DNA from: Priestia aryabhattai B8W22
Lineage (GTDB): Bacteria; Bacillota; Bacilli; Bacillales; Bacillaceae_H
Assembly: GCF_000956595.1 (NCBI RefSeq)
Contig: NZ_JYOO01000008.1
Coordinates: 102,244 to 166,243 of the forward strand
Length of the DNA: 64,000 nt
Direction: 5' to 3'
Shown here: positions 33,026-41,899 of the stretch, in pieces
How the letters are laid out: the number at the start of each line of letters is the position of its first letter
How positions within the stretch are numbered: position 1 is the first letter of the stretch
Program-made: the position numbers and the translations under genes
Notes under the pieces: model-generated
What the model saw: only the letters and a program-made list of their open reading frames with translations
What the model was told of the DNA's origin: nothing
The model's database searches: none

Positions 33026-35075
33026 CTAATATTCCTCCTGGTACATTATCAAATCGCCTAAAATCCCAATCTTCTTCACCAATTTTATACCTAATATTAA
33101 AACTACTTGGACGTATAGAATCGCCTTTATAATTTGGCGTTATTTTCACTTGTACTTTTTCATCAAGTTCCAAGGCATCGGCCCATGTATTCTCAAGTTT
33201 CTTCCATTCGCCCCTATTTAAATTACTATTCATAGGAACCAAATTATCGAGGTTTCCAGACCCTTTGAAAATACTGGCAATTAAATGACCTCCGTCATCA
33301 TCTGACAAACGATCATTATGTCCTACAACTCTTTGTGCGTATTTATTTCTTCTTGCTTTTCCTAAGGTTAATGTTCCTTCACAACTTGTAATTCGTCCTT
33401 TTTCATCAGTAGTGTAAGTATGCCCAGATTTAGATGTATATTGAATGTCTGGTTTTAATACTTTTTTACGATTTACTCTTGTATAATGCTTACCATATTG
33501 AACTTTATTTACTGTCCTACCTGTAGATGTTGCCACTTGAACTGTCTCTACACTATCTCTTGTTGCTGCAAATTTCACAATGTGGTCTTTGGCCGTATCT
33601 ATTACATCACCTAATTTAGCAGGAGGCAAATAACCACTTTCCAGTTGATAATGTGGCTGCGGTAAAGATACGTTTCTTAAATTTTCATATCCTTTTTTCA
33701 CATGTTCAGCAAGTAAATTAGGTGATTTTTTCACACCTTCGTATGCTTTATTGAATTTTGATCCAATTACATTTTCTCTCAACACATTCCGCATATCACT
33801 AAGTTTCTTCGCTCCGTTTGCCACGGCATTAGCGCCTGCTTTCGCTGTTTTCCCCGCTACCTTCGTAGAAAGCGCCCCAGCTCCAGCAATTCCTAATGCT
33901 TGCAGAAGACTTGCTTTACGCTGCTCTTCACTGATTTTATTCCCGAACATGTCGCGTCCGGTCATGTATTCTCCTAAGCCGTTTGCAGCCACAAGACCGT
34001 AGAGGCCTTTTTCGGTTTGCTCCAGGACTTTGAAGGATTTGGCGGATTTGTAGGCGTCTAAGGCGTGATCCGCTGCGCTTAGGCCTTTAGCCGTTTTGTA
34101 GATGGCTTTTCCGCCTTTTGCAGCTCTTCCTACCCAGCCGACAACCGGAATGAAGCCGGCTGCTGCCATGGCTCCCGCTGCGACGCGCTGTGAGGTGGAA
34201 AGTTTTTCACCCGTAACAGGGTCCACGCCTTCTGCTGCTCGTTTATAATCATAATATCCGCTGACCTCTCCTGTAAAGGTAGAAACCGCGTCCCACGTTT
34301 TTTCATACCACGGCTTGTTTGCTTCTTCTTCTTGCTTTTTTTCCAGCTCGTATACTTCTTCTTGCTGCTTGTTGTAGTCAACATATGAAGTGGCATAGTC
34401 GTTTAGTTTTGTTTGAACTTTATACAGCTCGCTGTCGTGATAGGCTTTTTCGTCAAAGGCAAGCTGATAGACACTTCCTCCTTGACTCGTAGCAAGCTCT
34501 AAGCCGCTTACTAGCGTATCCACTACCGCATAGAAATCGTCCATTTCGCTGTATTCTTTTGACCATTCAGCGTCAAGCTGGTTCACTGCTTCAATTGTAT
34601 CGGTGCGTTTTTTCTCTGCTTCTTCTATTTTATCGTTAAACTCACTCGTTGAAAACGCTGAAATAGAGACGATATCGTCAATGCCGTTTAAAATACTCTG
34701 CAGATCGTCGTGCTGCTGCGCAACCATTTCTTTAGCATTGCTGTTGGCGTTTTTTAGCTCTGTTTCTAAAAATGATTCATCTACAATCGTGCTTCCTGAT
34801 AGCTTTGCTTTTTCAGCTTTAACGTGAAGCGTTGAAAAATAGCTTTGCTGCATTTTAATTAAGTTTTCCCACTGTCCGGCCGTATCGGCGTGCTGCTTAT
34901 AAAAAGATTTTATATTGTCAGCGCCTTTTCCTTCTAAGCTGCCATCTAAGTCCGCTACGCCCTGCAGCGCTTTTTTCAGTTCACCCAGCTGGCTGAGTAA
35001 CTCATCGTAGGCTTTTTCCCTGTCTTTTGCTACATCAAACAGCGCTTTTGCATCGTATACCTTTCCCACAGTCAT
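33018..35075 (-). CDS. LXG polymorphic toxin with DNA/RNA non-specific endonuclease tip
   Basis: A 685-aa secreted toxin. Residues about 1-210 form the helical LXG export domain (KVYDAKALFDVAKDREKAYD; LDGSLEGKGADNIKSFYKQH). A coiled stretch follows (about 235-265), then a pre-toxin TG segment (about 265-400; GEVSGYYDYKRAAEGVDPVT, AAAGFIPVVGWVGRAAKGGK). The C-terminal tip (about 540-685) is an Endonuclease_NS_2-type nuclease with GHNDRLSDDDGGHLIASIFK (catalytic His), NLVPMNSNLNRGEWKKLENTW. LXG toxins leave through the type VII (Ess/Yuk) system to kill competing Gram-positive cells. GGGGGATGACTGTG marks the start. The region 33848-34165 is duplicated in the orphan cassette at 31919-32236. Confidence 0.92.
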   Translation of the reverse strand: MTVGKVYDAKALFDVAKDREKAYDELLSQLGELKKALQGVADLDGSLEGKGADNIKSFYKQHADTAGQWENLIKMQQSYFSTLHVKAEKAKLSGSTIVDESFLETELKNANSNAKEMVAQQHDDLQSILNGIDDIVSISAFSTSEFNDKIEEAEKKRTDTIEAVNQLDAEWSKEYSEMDDFYAVVDTLVSGLELATSQGGSVYQLAFDEKAYHDSELYKVQTKLNDYATSYVDYNKQQEEVYELEKKQEEEANKPWYEKTWDAVSTFTGEVSGYYDYKRAAEGVDPVTGEKLSTSQRVAAGAMAAAGFIPVVGWVGRAAKGGKAIYKTAKGLSAADHALDAYKSAKSFKVLEQTEKGLYGLVAANGLGEYMTGRDMFGNKISEEQRKASLLQALGIAGAGALSTKVAGKTAKAGANAVANGAKKLSDMRNVLRENVIGSKFNKAYEGVKKSPNLLAEHVKKGYENLRNVSLPQPHYQLESGYLPPAKLGDVIDTAKDHIVKFAATRDSVETVQVATSTGRTVNKVQYGKHYTRVNRKKVLKPDIQYTSKSGHTYTTDEKGRITSCEGTLTLGKARRNKYAQRVVGHNDRLSDDDGGHLIASIFKGSGNLDNLVPMNSNLNRGEWKKLENTWADALELDEKVQVKITPNYKGDSIRPSSFNIRYKIGEEDWDFRRFDNVPGGILDE
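33848..34165. repeat. 318-bp direct repeat, copy 2 (within LXG toxin gene)
   Basis: Counterpart of 31919-32236 (see there). It lies in the conserved pre-toxin segment, just upstream of the point where toxin tips diverge, so it is the natural place for a recombinational tip exchange. Confidence 0.9.
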
Positions 35076-35087
35076 CCCCCTTTGCTG

Positions 35088-35345
35088 CTACGAATGGATA
35101 ATAGATTCGTCTTGTTCTTTTAGTAAGTCTACATTAGATTTTGTATCTTTTACGTTTTTGTTTAGTGCTTTTATATAAGTAGAAATAAGCGTTTGAATTT
35201 CTTCTTCGCGCGCTGCCCATTTCTCTGTAGTATCAAGGCTGTTTTTTCCAAGGTCAGGCATTTTGCTAATGGATAAATTTCCAATCGCTGTGCTGACTGC
35301 TTCAAGCTTTTTGATAACGTCAGCGTGATCAAGCTTAATTGTCAT
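35088..35345 (-). CDS. YwqI-like (DUF5344) small LXG partner
   Basis: An 85-aa two-helix protein (MTIKLDHADVIKKLEAV; SLDTTEKWAAREEEIQTLI) of the YwqI/DUF5344 type. Such small WXG-like proteins (Lap proteins) pair with the LXG domain for export through the type VII secretion system. Its ATG overlaps the stop of the preceding gene (ATGA) and the toxin gene starts 12 bp after its end, indicating a tightly coupled operon. Confidence 0.8.
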   Translation of the reverse strand: MTIKLDHADVIKKLEAVSTAIGNLSISKMPDLGKNSLDTTEKWAAREEEIQTLISTYIKALNKNVKDTKSNVDLLKEQDESIIHS

Positions 35346-35773
35346 GAAAACAGCCCCTTTCTAATTTCACTAATCTTGTTTTCTACTGCGTCATAGGCTT
35401 CTTCACCTTTAGCTAATAAAGAATCCGCTTCTCCAATAACGGCGTTCAAGCCGCTCAAAGCTCCTTTTTCAGCTTCTAGCGCCCATATCTTTGTTTCAAT
35501 TTCACGAATGTATCCATCGTAATCACCGTCTAAAATGCCTTTTATGTTGTCGTAGGCTGCCGTACGTTTTTCGTCAAAATCATCCGATAACGTACCCGTC
35601 CATTTGTCTCCCAGCTCAGGCTTTTTGATGTGTTCAATTTCTTTTAATGAAACAGCTTGTTCATGCTCAATTTTACTTTTAGCCGTTCTTAGCTTAGAAA
35701 TTTTCCCTTCTACATCTGAGACTCTTCCAGATACTTCACCCAGCAGTCCGTCTAATACGCTTCCTAACCCCAT
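35342..35773 (-). CDS. YwqH-like (DUF5082) small LXG partner
   Basis: A 143-aa helical protein (VSDVEGKISKLRTAKSKIEH; KWTGTLSDDFDEKRTAAYD with the WxG-like W-T-G motif; YIREIETKIWALEAEKGAL). It resembles YwqH/DUF5082, the first gene of LXG operons, and likely acts as targeting partner for type VII secretion. CAGGAGGAACGAT places the start at the ATG at 35773 rather than the longer frame to 35794. Confidence 0.8.
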   Translation of the reverse strand: MGLGSVLDGLLGEVSGRVSDVEGKISKLRTAKSKIEHEQAVSLKEIEHIKKPELGDKWTGTLSDDFDEKRTAAYDNIKGILDGDYDGYIREIETKIWALEAEKGALSGLNAVIGEADSLLAKGEEAYDAVENKISEIRKGLFS

Positions 35774-35794
35774 ATCGTTCCTCCTGTTCCGCAC

Positions 35795-36074
35795 ATTTCG
35801 AGTTTAATCCAATAATTATAAGTATAAAATTTGTCTCATTATAGCTAAATAGGAAAAAACTCTCTTTTTTATGCTTCTAGTTTCATGAATTGAGATAAAA
35901 ATGAAAAATAAGAGGAAAAAGACTCATGTCTAAATACGTTATCCAACCATATACCGTTATCTAAAACAAAGAATAAGTAGAATAAAACCATTTCTTTGTA
36001 CCCATACCCGTTTTTTCCCACAAATTAAAGCTTTTTGCGTAAAAAGACCAACTTCACTTCGTTTTTTTACACAG
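35795..36074. other. Upstream region of LXG operon
   Basis: AT-rich with no gene. On the minus strand a TATAAT lies at about 35843-35848 and another TATAAT at about 35816-35821, each with only weak -35 matches, so the promoter of the LXG operon is probably here and may depend on an activator. Confidence 0.45.
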
Positions 36075-36075
36075 C

Positions 36076-36107
36076 AAAAAACCTCTGCACATCCTGCAGA
36101 GGTTTTG
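36076..36107 (-). terminator. Terminator of MATE gene
   Basis: Perfect 12-bp stem AAAACCTCTGCA / TGCAGAGGTTTT with a 5-nt loop and T run on the minus strand. Confidence 0.92.
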
Positions 36108-36109
36108 TT

Positions 36110-37504
36110 TTATACTTGAACCGGCGTTGGTTCTTCAGCTGTTTGTTCGTGCTGTATAAGTCCGTAGTTTTCCCATGCTCGGCTTTTCCAGCGGAAAAAC
36201 ATAATAACTGCGCGCGTCCATTCATCGGCTGCGATGGCAAGCCAAATGCCAGCGAGCCCCATGTCTAAATGGAAAACGAAGAAATAACCGAGCGGCAAGC
36301 TCATCATGACCATCGACATCGCACCAATTAACACCGGATATTTGGCATCTCCCGCTGCCCGCAGCGAGTTAATCAGCACAATGTTCATCGTTCTTCCCGT
36401 TTCAAGCACAATGCTCAGAAGCAGCACCGTCGCCCCAAGCTTAATAATGTGCGGATTGTCTGTGAACACGCTGATCAGCTGTGTTCTGAATGTCATCACA
36501 AGAACAACCATCATCATCGTTACGGCACTGGCCCACTTGACGCTTTTCCATACGCGATGGTACGCTTCATCTTTTTCGTTTCCGCCTACTAAGCGGCCGA
36601 CAATAATCGCTGTGCCCATTCCAATCGCAATGGCAAATAAGTAAATGAACATTGAAATATTCATCGCGTACTGTCTCGCAGCAAGTGATTCTGCTCCTAA
36701 GTACGTCGCATAGTATAAAAAGACAATTTGACAGCCTTGATACATCACTTGTTCAAAAGCCGACGGAATACCGATTTTTAAAATTTTACCGATATATTCT
36801 TTTGAAAGCGTAATGTAGTATTGAAATTTCACTCTATATTCCATCACTTGATACAGCAGCCAAAAGAACACAATAAGGGCAACAAATCGGCTGAACGCAG
36901 ATGAAATCGCTGCTCCTTGCACGCCCATTTCCGGAAAGCCGAACTTCCCGAAGATTAAAGCATAGTTTCCTGCAATATGAAAAATGTTCATTCCAAGTGA
37001 TACAAACATCGCCTGCTTCGTAAAGCCATGTACGCGAATAATTGCTGCAAGAGAGTTAATAATCGCTTGAAGAAAAATAGCTCCTCCAACGATGGATAAA
37101 TAGCTTTGTGCATACATCAGCACGTCACCTTGTAAGTTCATCGCTTCCATCATATGCCTTGAAAACAAAAGAAAACCCGCGCTAATGCCTAGCCCGACTC
37201 CTAAATTTAACGTAACGGCCAAAGCAGAAATCTTTGACGCTTCCATATACCGTTTTGATCCTAAATACTGAGAGACAACAATTGCGGCCCCGTTACCAAT
37301 AACCTCTAACACTAAAATCGCAATGTGAAGGTATTGATTGGCTGCTCCGACTCCTGATACGGCATCATCCGACAGCGCACTTAGCATAAAGGTATCAGCA
37401 ATCCCCATTAACATAAAAAGAAACACTTCTAAAAAGATCGGCCACGTTAAGAAAAACAAATTCAGCTTTTCTTTTGGCCCTTTTTTTGTTTCGACCGCGG
37501 TCAT
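36110..37504 (-). CDS. MATE-family multidrug efflux transporter
   Basis: A 464-aa protein with 12 predicted membrane helices in two homologous halves (MGIADTFMLSALSDDAVSGV; ...GCQIVFLYYATYLGAESLAA), the hallmark of Na+- or H+-driven MATE exporters; close in kind to B. subtilis YoeA. The start is the ATG at 37504 with AGAAGGTGATGG upstream; the frame to 37537 is longer but lacks a site. A single gene with terminators on both sides. Confidence 0.9.
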   Translation of the reverse strand: MTAVETKKGPKEKLNLFFLTWPIFLEVFLFMLMGIADTFMLSALSDDAVSGVGAANQYLHIAILVLEVIGNGAAIVVSQYLGSKRYMEASKISALAVTLNLGVGLGISAGFLLFSRHMMEAMNLQGDVLMYAQSYLSIVGGAIFLQAIINSLAAIIRVHGFTKQAMFVSLGMNIFHIAGNYALIFGKFGFPEMGVQGAAISSAFSRFVALIVFFWLLYQVMEYRVKFQYYITLSKEYIGKILKIGIPSAFEQVMYQGCQIVFLYYATYLGAESLAARQYAMNISMFIYLFAIAIGMGTAIIVGRLVGGNEKDEAYHRVWKSVKWASAVTMMMVVLVMTFRTQLISVFTDNPHIIKLGATVLLLSIVLETGRTMNIVLINSLRAAGDAKYPVLIGAMSMVMMSLPLGYFFVFHLDMGLAGIWLAIAADEWTRAVIMFFRWKSRAWENYGLIQHEQTAEEPTPVQV

Positions 37505-37614
37505 CCCATCACCTTCTTTACCGATATCCAATTTCAAACAAGAAGTATCTTACCACACATTCCCTTTGTATACATCCCCTTTTTAGCACATTTTTTATTT
37601 TATTTGTTTAGGCA

Positions 37615-37653
37615 TAAAAAAAGCCGCTTCCTTGAAGGAAGCAGCTTTTTTTC
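37615..37653 (-). terminator. Terminator of the MFS-HlyD operon
   Basis: Stem AAAAAAGC-GCTTCCTT / AAGGAAGC-GCTTTTTT (one mismatch) with a 2-nt loop and T run on the minus strand. Confidence 0.9.
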
Positions 37654-37658
37654 CGTTA

Positions 37659-38291
37659 TTAAATTGAAATTTTCACTTCTGCGTTCATACCTGGAAGAAC
37701 TTTATCTGATGCATCATCAATTGAAATTTTCACCGGTACTTTTTGCGTTACTTTTGTATAGTTTCCTGTGTTTTGAGCCGGAAGCATAGAAGACACTGAG
37801 TTTGTTGCGCGACCGATTGCTTCAACATGACCTTTAAAGACTTTACCTGAATCTCCGTCCACTGTAATGTCAACGCTGTCTCCTTCTTCAATATCACCTA
37901 GGTCTGTTTCTTTAATGTTTGCCGTGATATAGATTTTAGATAAATCAGCTGTTTGTGCTAATACATCGCCAGCTTTTACTAATTGATTTTGAGATGCGTT
38001 GTTTTTAATGATTGTTCCGTCAATCATAGACGTTACGTCTGTTGATTTGTCGCCTTCTTTTAAGCTTCCAACAGAGTCACCTTGAGAAACGCTATCTCCT
38101 TCTTTTGCATTCCATTCGCTCAACTGACCGTTAGCTGAAGCCATAACTTGTGAAAGCGGTGCTTCTACCTGCGCTTCATCTGTTTTAACGTAATTTGCTT
38201 TTTCGTAGAAATAATATCCACCAAAGCCTACTAGTAATAAAATCACAATGATTCCAACAATGTTAGTAACCAATAAACGACTTTTACTCAT
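37659..38291 (-). CDS. HlyD/EmrA-family efflux adaptor
   Basis: A 210-aa membrane-anchored adaptor: one N-terminal transmembrane helix (residues about 7-28), a biotinyl-lipoyl-like half motif (VEAPLSQVMASANGQLSEWN...AGDVLAQTADLSKIYITANI) and a beta-barrel part. It lacks the long coiled-coil hairpin of Gram-negative EmrA, as expected for a single-membrane cell. It lies 29 bp after the MFS exporter and likely works with it. Confidence 0.87.
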   Translation of the reverse strand: MSKSRLLVTNIVGIIVILLLVGFGGYYFYEKANYVKTDEAQVEAPLSQVMASANGQLSEWNAKEGDSVSQGDSVGSLKEGDKSTDVTSMIDGTIIKNNASQNQLVKAGDVLAQTADLSKIYITANIKETDLGDIEEGDSVDITVDGDSGKVFKGHVEAIGRATNSVSSMLPAQNTGNYTKVTQKVPVKISIDDASDKVLPGMNAEVKISI

Positions 38292-38320
38292 CGGAATTCC
38301 TTCTTTCTATAGTTAGTCTA

Positions 38321-39976
38321 TTATACAGATGTTTCTTCTGTTTGAGGTGCCGGCAGCATTTTTCTTTCTTCTTGCGGCTCAGCTTTTTCTTGCACCTCTT
38401 CTTTTTGAACAAGAATTCTATTTTTACCGCTCCACGCTTTACTTAGTGAAGCAATGAGCATGATTACGCCTAAAATACCAAGCATGAAAAATAAGTTGTG
38501 ATACGCATGTAAAATCGACGCTTTTTTAGCGCCTGCTACAACAGCCGTCACAGCCGATGTTTTTGCATCCGCTTGACTCATTCCCATACCCATATAGCGT
38601 TTAATCATTTCAGATAGCTGCAGCTTCACCTGAGGATCTACTGAGCTAATTTGACCTCGGAAATCTTCATAATAAATCGCGTTTTGTCGAACAACAAACC
38701 ACCCAATCACAGGTGCTATAATGGCTCCTAGTAAATTTCGAATGGAGTGCAGGGAAATCGAACGCATGGAAGCTTGATGTAAATCTCCGGCTAGTGCCGC
38801 TCCTAATGCACCGGATACCAGTGCCATACTAACACCCATACCAAAGAGCATAATGTGAACATATAAACTTACTAGTGATGTATCAACTGATACGTTCACC
38901 CAGCTAAATCCCACAATGACAATAAGAAGTGATCCAATCGCTCCAAGGTAGCCTGGGCCAAACTTGTCATACAAGAATGTCGTCGCAAATGCTGAAATCA
39001 GTACCCCAATAAAGAAGTACAAATAAAAATAAGAAAGCGTAGTGTACGATGCATTTTGCACATTTTGCATGACGCCATTAATACCTGCGATTGCTAAGAT
39101 GTATGCCATATGACCGCCAATGGCCATAATTGTACCCGCAACTGGTTTTACGGCTAGCAGCGATTTTAATGGTACTAGCGGATTTTCAGCCGCTAAATCA
39201 ACTAAGACAAAAATGACAACTAACCCTGCTGCAGCTAGTAAGAACGGCCACACTTGAATAGAAGCAAATCCTTCATATCTTAGTTCATACAGTGGATACA
39301 CTAATAAAATCATAATAAGACTAAGAATAAAGATACTTTTCTTATCTACTGGACGGTCTTCTTGCTGAGTTGGATCATGAGCAGGCAATACCTTATATCC
39401 GATAAACAGACAGACAAGAGAAGCTATTATTCCTAAAACAAAAACCCAGCGCCAGTTATCCATGCTAAGAGATACAGCGCCTAAAAAGGCTCCAATTGCC
39501 GTTGAACCGAAGAGCCCGCCGATCGCTAACACTAAAAAGAAGTTTCGAATTTTATTCGGAAACGAGATCAGCGCAGCTGGAATAATGGTTAAAAACAGCA
39601 TTCCTGAGCTTAAGCCTTGAATCAGACGACCAAGGGATAAAAACGCCACATTTTCAGAAAAAACGTTGATAATCGAACCTGCTAAAAAGACTAAAACGAA
39701 CGTTAAGTATGCTTTACGTACGCCATATTTTTTCGTCAGCATCGGACCAATTGGTACCCCAAGTCCAAATGCCAAGTTAGAAATAATAGATGGCAATAGT
39801 AAGCTTTGTGTACTCGCATCAAATCGATTTTGAATCAATACTTGATTGACCGTGTAAGATAAATTCAAAAAATATTGAGGGCCAATTGAAAATAGCGTTA
39901 AAATCGCCATAATTAAGTATTTAGGTACGCTTAAACCTTGTTTGTCGGAGGCTACTGCTGGATTATTCTGACTCAT
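38321..39976 (-). CDS. MFS drug exporter, DHA2 (14-helix) family
   Basis: A 551-aa EmrB/QacA-type transporter with about 14 hydrophobic segments. Motif A-like segment GPMLTKKYGVRKAYL and motif C-like stretch GGLFGSTAIGAFLGAVSLSM can be seen. ATG at 39976 after AAAGGAGGAATAA. It is preceded by a MarR regulator on the same strand and followed by the HlyD-type adaptor, forming a typical regulated multidrug efflux unit. Confidence 0.9.
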   Translation of the reverse strand: MSQNNPAVASDKQGLSVPKYLIMAILTLFSIGPQYFLNLSYTVNQVLIQNRFDASTQSLLLPSIISNLAFGLGVPIGPMLTKKYGVRKAYLTFVLVFLAGSIINVFSENVAFLSLGRLIQGLSSGMLFLTIIPAALISFPNKIRNFFLVLAIGGLFGSTAIGAFLGAVSLSMDNWRWVFVLGIIASLVCLFIGYKVLPAHDPTQQEDRPVDKKSIFILSLIMILLVYPLYELRYEGFASIQVWPFLLAAAGLVVIFVLVDLAAENPLVPLKSLLAVKPVAGTIMAIGGHMAYILAIAGINGVMQNVQNASYTTLSYFYLYFFIGVLISAFATTFLYDKFGPGYLGAIGSLLIVIVGFSWVNVSVDTSLVSLYVHIMLFGMGVSMALVSGALGAALAGDLHQASMRSISLHSIRNLLGAIIAPVIGWFVVRQNAIYYEDFRGQISSVDPQVKLQLSEMIKRYMGMGMSQADAKTSAVTAVVAGAKKASILHAYHNLFFMLGILGVIMLIASLSKAWSGKNRILVQKEEVQEKAEPQEERKMLPAPQTEETSV

Positions 39977-40019
39977 ATTTATTCCTCCTTTTATTAAATT
40001 CTTTTCATATGACTAACAA

Positions 40020-40070
40020 TTCCTTACATATTTTATTGTACAAGTTGTATAATGCAAGTTATAGCAGCAC
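40020..40070 (-). promoter_or_regulatory. Promoter/operator region of the MFS gene
   Basis: The upstream region holds the palindrome TTGTACAA at about 40040-40047 next to TTGTATAATGCAA on the plus strand, that is two related half-site sets of the size bound by MarR dimers. On the minus strand TTGCAT could serve as -35. A MarR operator is plausible; exact promoter elements are uncertain. Confidence 0.4.
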
Positions 40071-40120
40071 TACATATTATACATCTTTTAATGAAGAAAT
40101 CAACTTCTTTGTTTCAACTT

Positions 40121-40149
40121 AAAAAGACTATTTTTCAATAGCCTTTTTG
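40121..40149 (-). terminator. Terminator after marR-type gene
   Basis: Stem AAAAAGGCTATT / AATAGTCTTTTT (one G-U pair) with a 4-nt loop. It separates the regulator from the MFS gene, so the latter needs its own promoter. Confidence 0.8.
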
Positions 40150-40169
40150 TTTATCTATATGTATTCGCT

Positions 40170-40607
40170 TTAACATCCATTGCTGCGCCATTTTTTAAAA
40201 TTATGATTCAAGCGGGATAAGCTTTTTTCCAGTACTAAAATCTCTTCTTCCGACCAATCTTCTAACACTTCAGCATAGGCTTGTTTACGCTTGCTTTGTA
40301 CATGCTGCAAAATATCTTTCCCTGCATCCGTCATTTCAATTAAACTAATCCGCCCATTTTCTGGACTTGGAAAACGACGAACAAACTGTTTATTCTCAAG
40401 CGCAGATACTTGCCGGCTAGCTGTAGATAAGCTCAGCTTTAAATTTTCAGCTAATGCATTAATCCCGAGCGGACTGCGCTGATCTAGCTCGCTTAACAGT
40501 AAATATTCAGACCGGTCCAAGCTTCCAAGCTTGGGGCTGTGCGTCGTTGTTAGACGAACAAGCAGCGCAATTTCGTGCTCAATGGTTTGCAGCGAGTCTC
40601 GCTTCAC
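40170..40607 (-). CDS. MarR-family transcriptional regulator
   Basis: A 145-aa winged-helix repressor: SEYLLLSELDQRSPLGINAL, ENLKLSLSTASRQVSALENK (recognition helix) and FVRRFPSPENGRISLIEMTD (wing). By position it regulates the MFS-HlyD pair that follows, releasing DNA on binding a phenolic or lipophilic ligand. A good sigma-A promoter (TTGGTT-N17-TATAGT) precedes the gene. Confidence 0.9.
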   Translation of the reverse strand: MKRDSLQTIEHEIALLVRLTTTHSPKLGSLDRSEYLLLSELDQRSPLGINALAENLKLSLSTASRQVSALENKQFVRRFPSPENGRISLIEMTDAGKDILQHVQSKRKQAYAEVLEDWSEEEILVLEKSLSRLNHNFKKWRSNGC

Positions 40608-40658
40608 CTCTGTCTCCCCCTTTATCTCCTAGGACATTCTGTACTTTTCGATATGTTT

Positions 40659-40687
40659 ACTATACCGCAACCGTTCGCGTGAACCAA
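40659..40687 (-). promoter_or_regulatory. Sigma-A-type promoter of marR-type gene
   Basis: TTGGTT at 40682-40687 and TATAGT at 40659-40664 on the minus strand with a 17-bp spacer, 52 bp before the start codon. Confidence 0.6.
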
Positions 40688-40723
40688 CCTTTTTCCGTTT
40701 TTCTTCTATTATATAGAAAGATA

Positions 40724-41485
40724 TCATAGATGGGGTACATTTAATTCTAGCATCACAGGACAGTGGTCGCTTCCCATTACATGCGGATGAATAGCAGCTT
40801 CTTGAATAACGTCTTTGATTCTCTCCGATACGATAAAATAATCAATGCGCCATCCGATATTTCGTTCTCTCACTTTGTTCATATACGACCACCACGTATA
40901 GGCTCCTTCTTGATTCGGATACAAATAACGAAATGTATCAAGAAATCCGCTAGCAAGAAGCGTCGTCATTTTCCCTCGCTCTTCTACGGTAAAACCAGAA
41001 TTTCCTCGGTTTGGCTTTGGATTACGCAAATCAATCTCTGCGTGTGCTACGTTTAAGTCTCCGCATAAAATCACTGCTTTACGGCTATTTAATTTGTTTA
41101 AGTACACGAGCAGATCGTCTTCCCATTGAAGCCTTTCTTCAAGCCTTGCTAAGTCTCTTTTAGAATTTGGTGTATACACATTTACTACATAGCATTGTTC
41201 AAATTCAAGCGTAATGATACGTCCTTCGTCTTCCGATTCTTTATCCACACCGTATGAAACCGATAAAGGCTTTTGCTTTGTAAAAACAGCTGTTCCGGAA
41301 TAGCCTTTTTTCACGGCGTAATTCCAGTACTGATAATATCCTTCTAGCTGCAAATCAATTTGGCCTTCCTGCAGCTTCGTTTCTTGAATACAAAATACAT
41401 CCGCATTCACTTCTTGAAAATAATCTAAAAATCCTTTTCGCACACACGCACGAATGCCATTTACGTTCCACGAAATCAACTTCAT
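40724..41485 (-). CDS. exoA: Exodeoxyribonuclease III (AP endonuclease)
   Basis: A 253-aa AP endonuclease/3'-5' exonuclease of the ExoA/XthA family for base-excision repair. Active-site blocks: SWNVNGIRA (Asn), FCIQETKLQ (metal Glu), NVYTPNSKR (Tyr), CGDLNVAH (Asp/Asn), YTWWSYMNKVRERNIGWRID and GSDHCPVML (catalytic His). A single gene, divergent from the small ORF at 41655. Confidence 0.95.
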   Translation of the reverse strand: MKLISWNVNGIRACVRKGFLDYFQEVNADVFCIQETKLQEGQIDLQLEGYYQYWNYAVKKGYSGTAVFTKQKPLSVSYGVDKESEDEGRIITLEFEQCYVVNVYTPNSKRDLARLEERLQWEDDLLVYLNKLNSRKAVILCGDLNVAHAEIDLRNPKPNRGNSGFTVEERGKMTTLLASGFLDTFRYLYPNQEGAYTWWSYMNKVRERNIGWRIDYFIVSERIKDVIQEAAIHPHVMGSDHCPVMLELNVPHL

Positions 41486-41654
41486 AAACTCTTCACGTTC
41501 TCCTCACTTCATTTATGTATCAGTGTTTAGTGTAGACAATTTTTTGCATGAGTTCAAATAATTTAAAGGATACACTTCTTTTTAAGGTATTCCTGATATT
41601 TCTTCTTATTTTATTTTCTGTACCTCAAACACTAGATATAAGAGGTGAAACATA

Positions 41655-41813
41655 ATGTCAACAAACAACACATATGAAAATAACGAAAAAGTTTCTGCTG
41701 TTTCTAAAAAAGAAGAGCACCCTACTAAAGAATGCGCAACACAGAATCAAACAGCGCTTACTAAAGAAGATTTTTCTTTAAATGATTCTGCTATTAAGCA
41801 CTTTAGCAGGTAA
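41655..41813 (+). CDS. Small polar protein, 52 aa
   Basis: Not a recognised family. AAGAGGTGAAACATA precedes the ATG at 41655. The peptide (begins MSTNNTYENNEKVSA) is highly polar with no membrane segment, rich in Lys, Glu, Thr and Asn, and likely disordered, reminiscent of small stress or spore-associated proteins. It lies about 85 bp before the erythromycin-esterase-like gene and may be co-transcribed with it. Confidence 0.6.
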   Translation: MSTNNTYENNEKVSAVSKKEEHPTKECATQNQTALTKEDFSLNDSAIKHFSR

Positions 41814-41899
41814 TTCATAAAAATAAAAACCCGTTAACTGGTAGCAAGACTTGTTGTACGAAGCTCTTGCTATCCATTTCTTAAAAACAAGGTGATCAT

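Noticed and set aside
15099..35773. Genomic island as a mobile element or prophage
   Set aside because: No integrase, transposase, terminal repeat or phage structural gene is visible; mosaic structure is explained by recombination of toxin modules.
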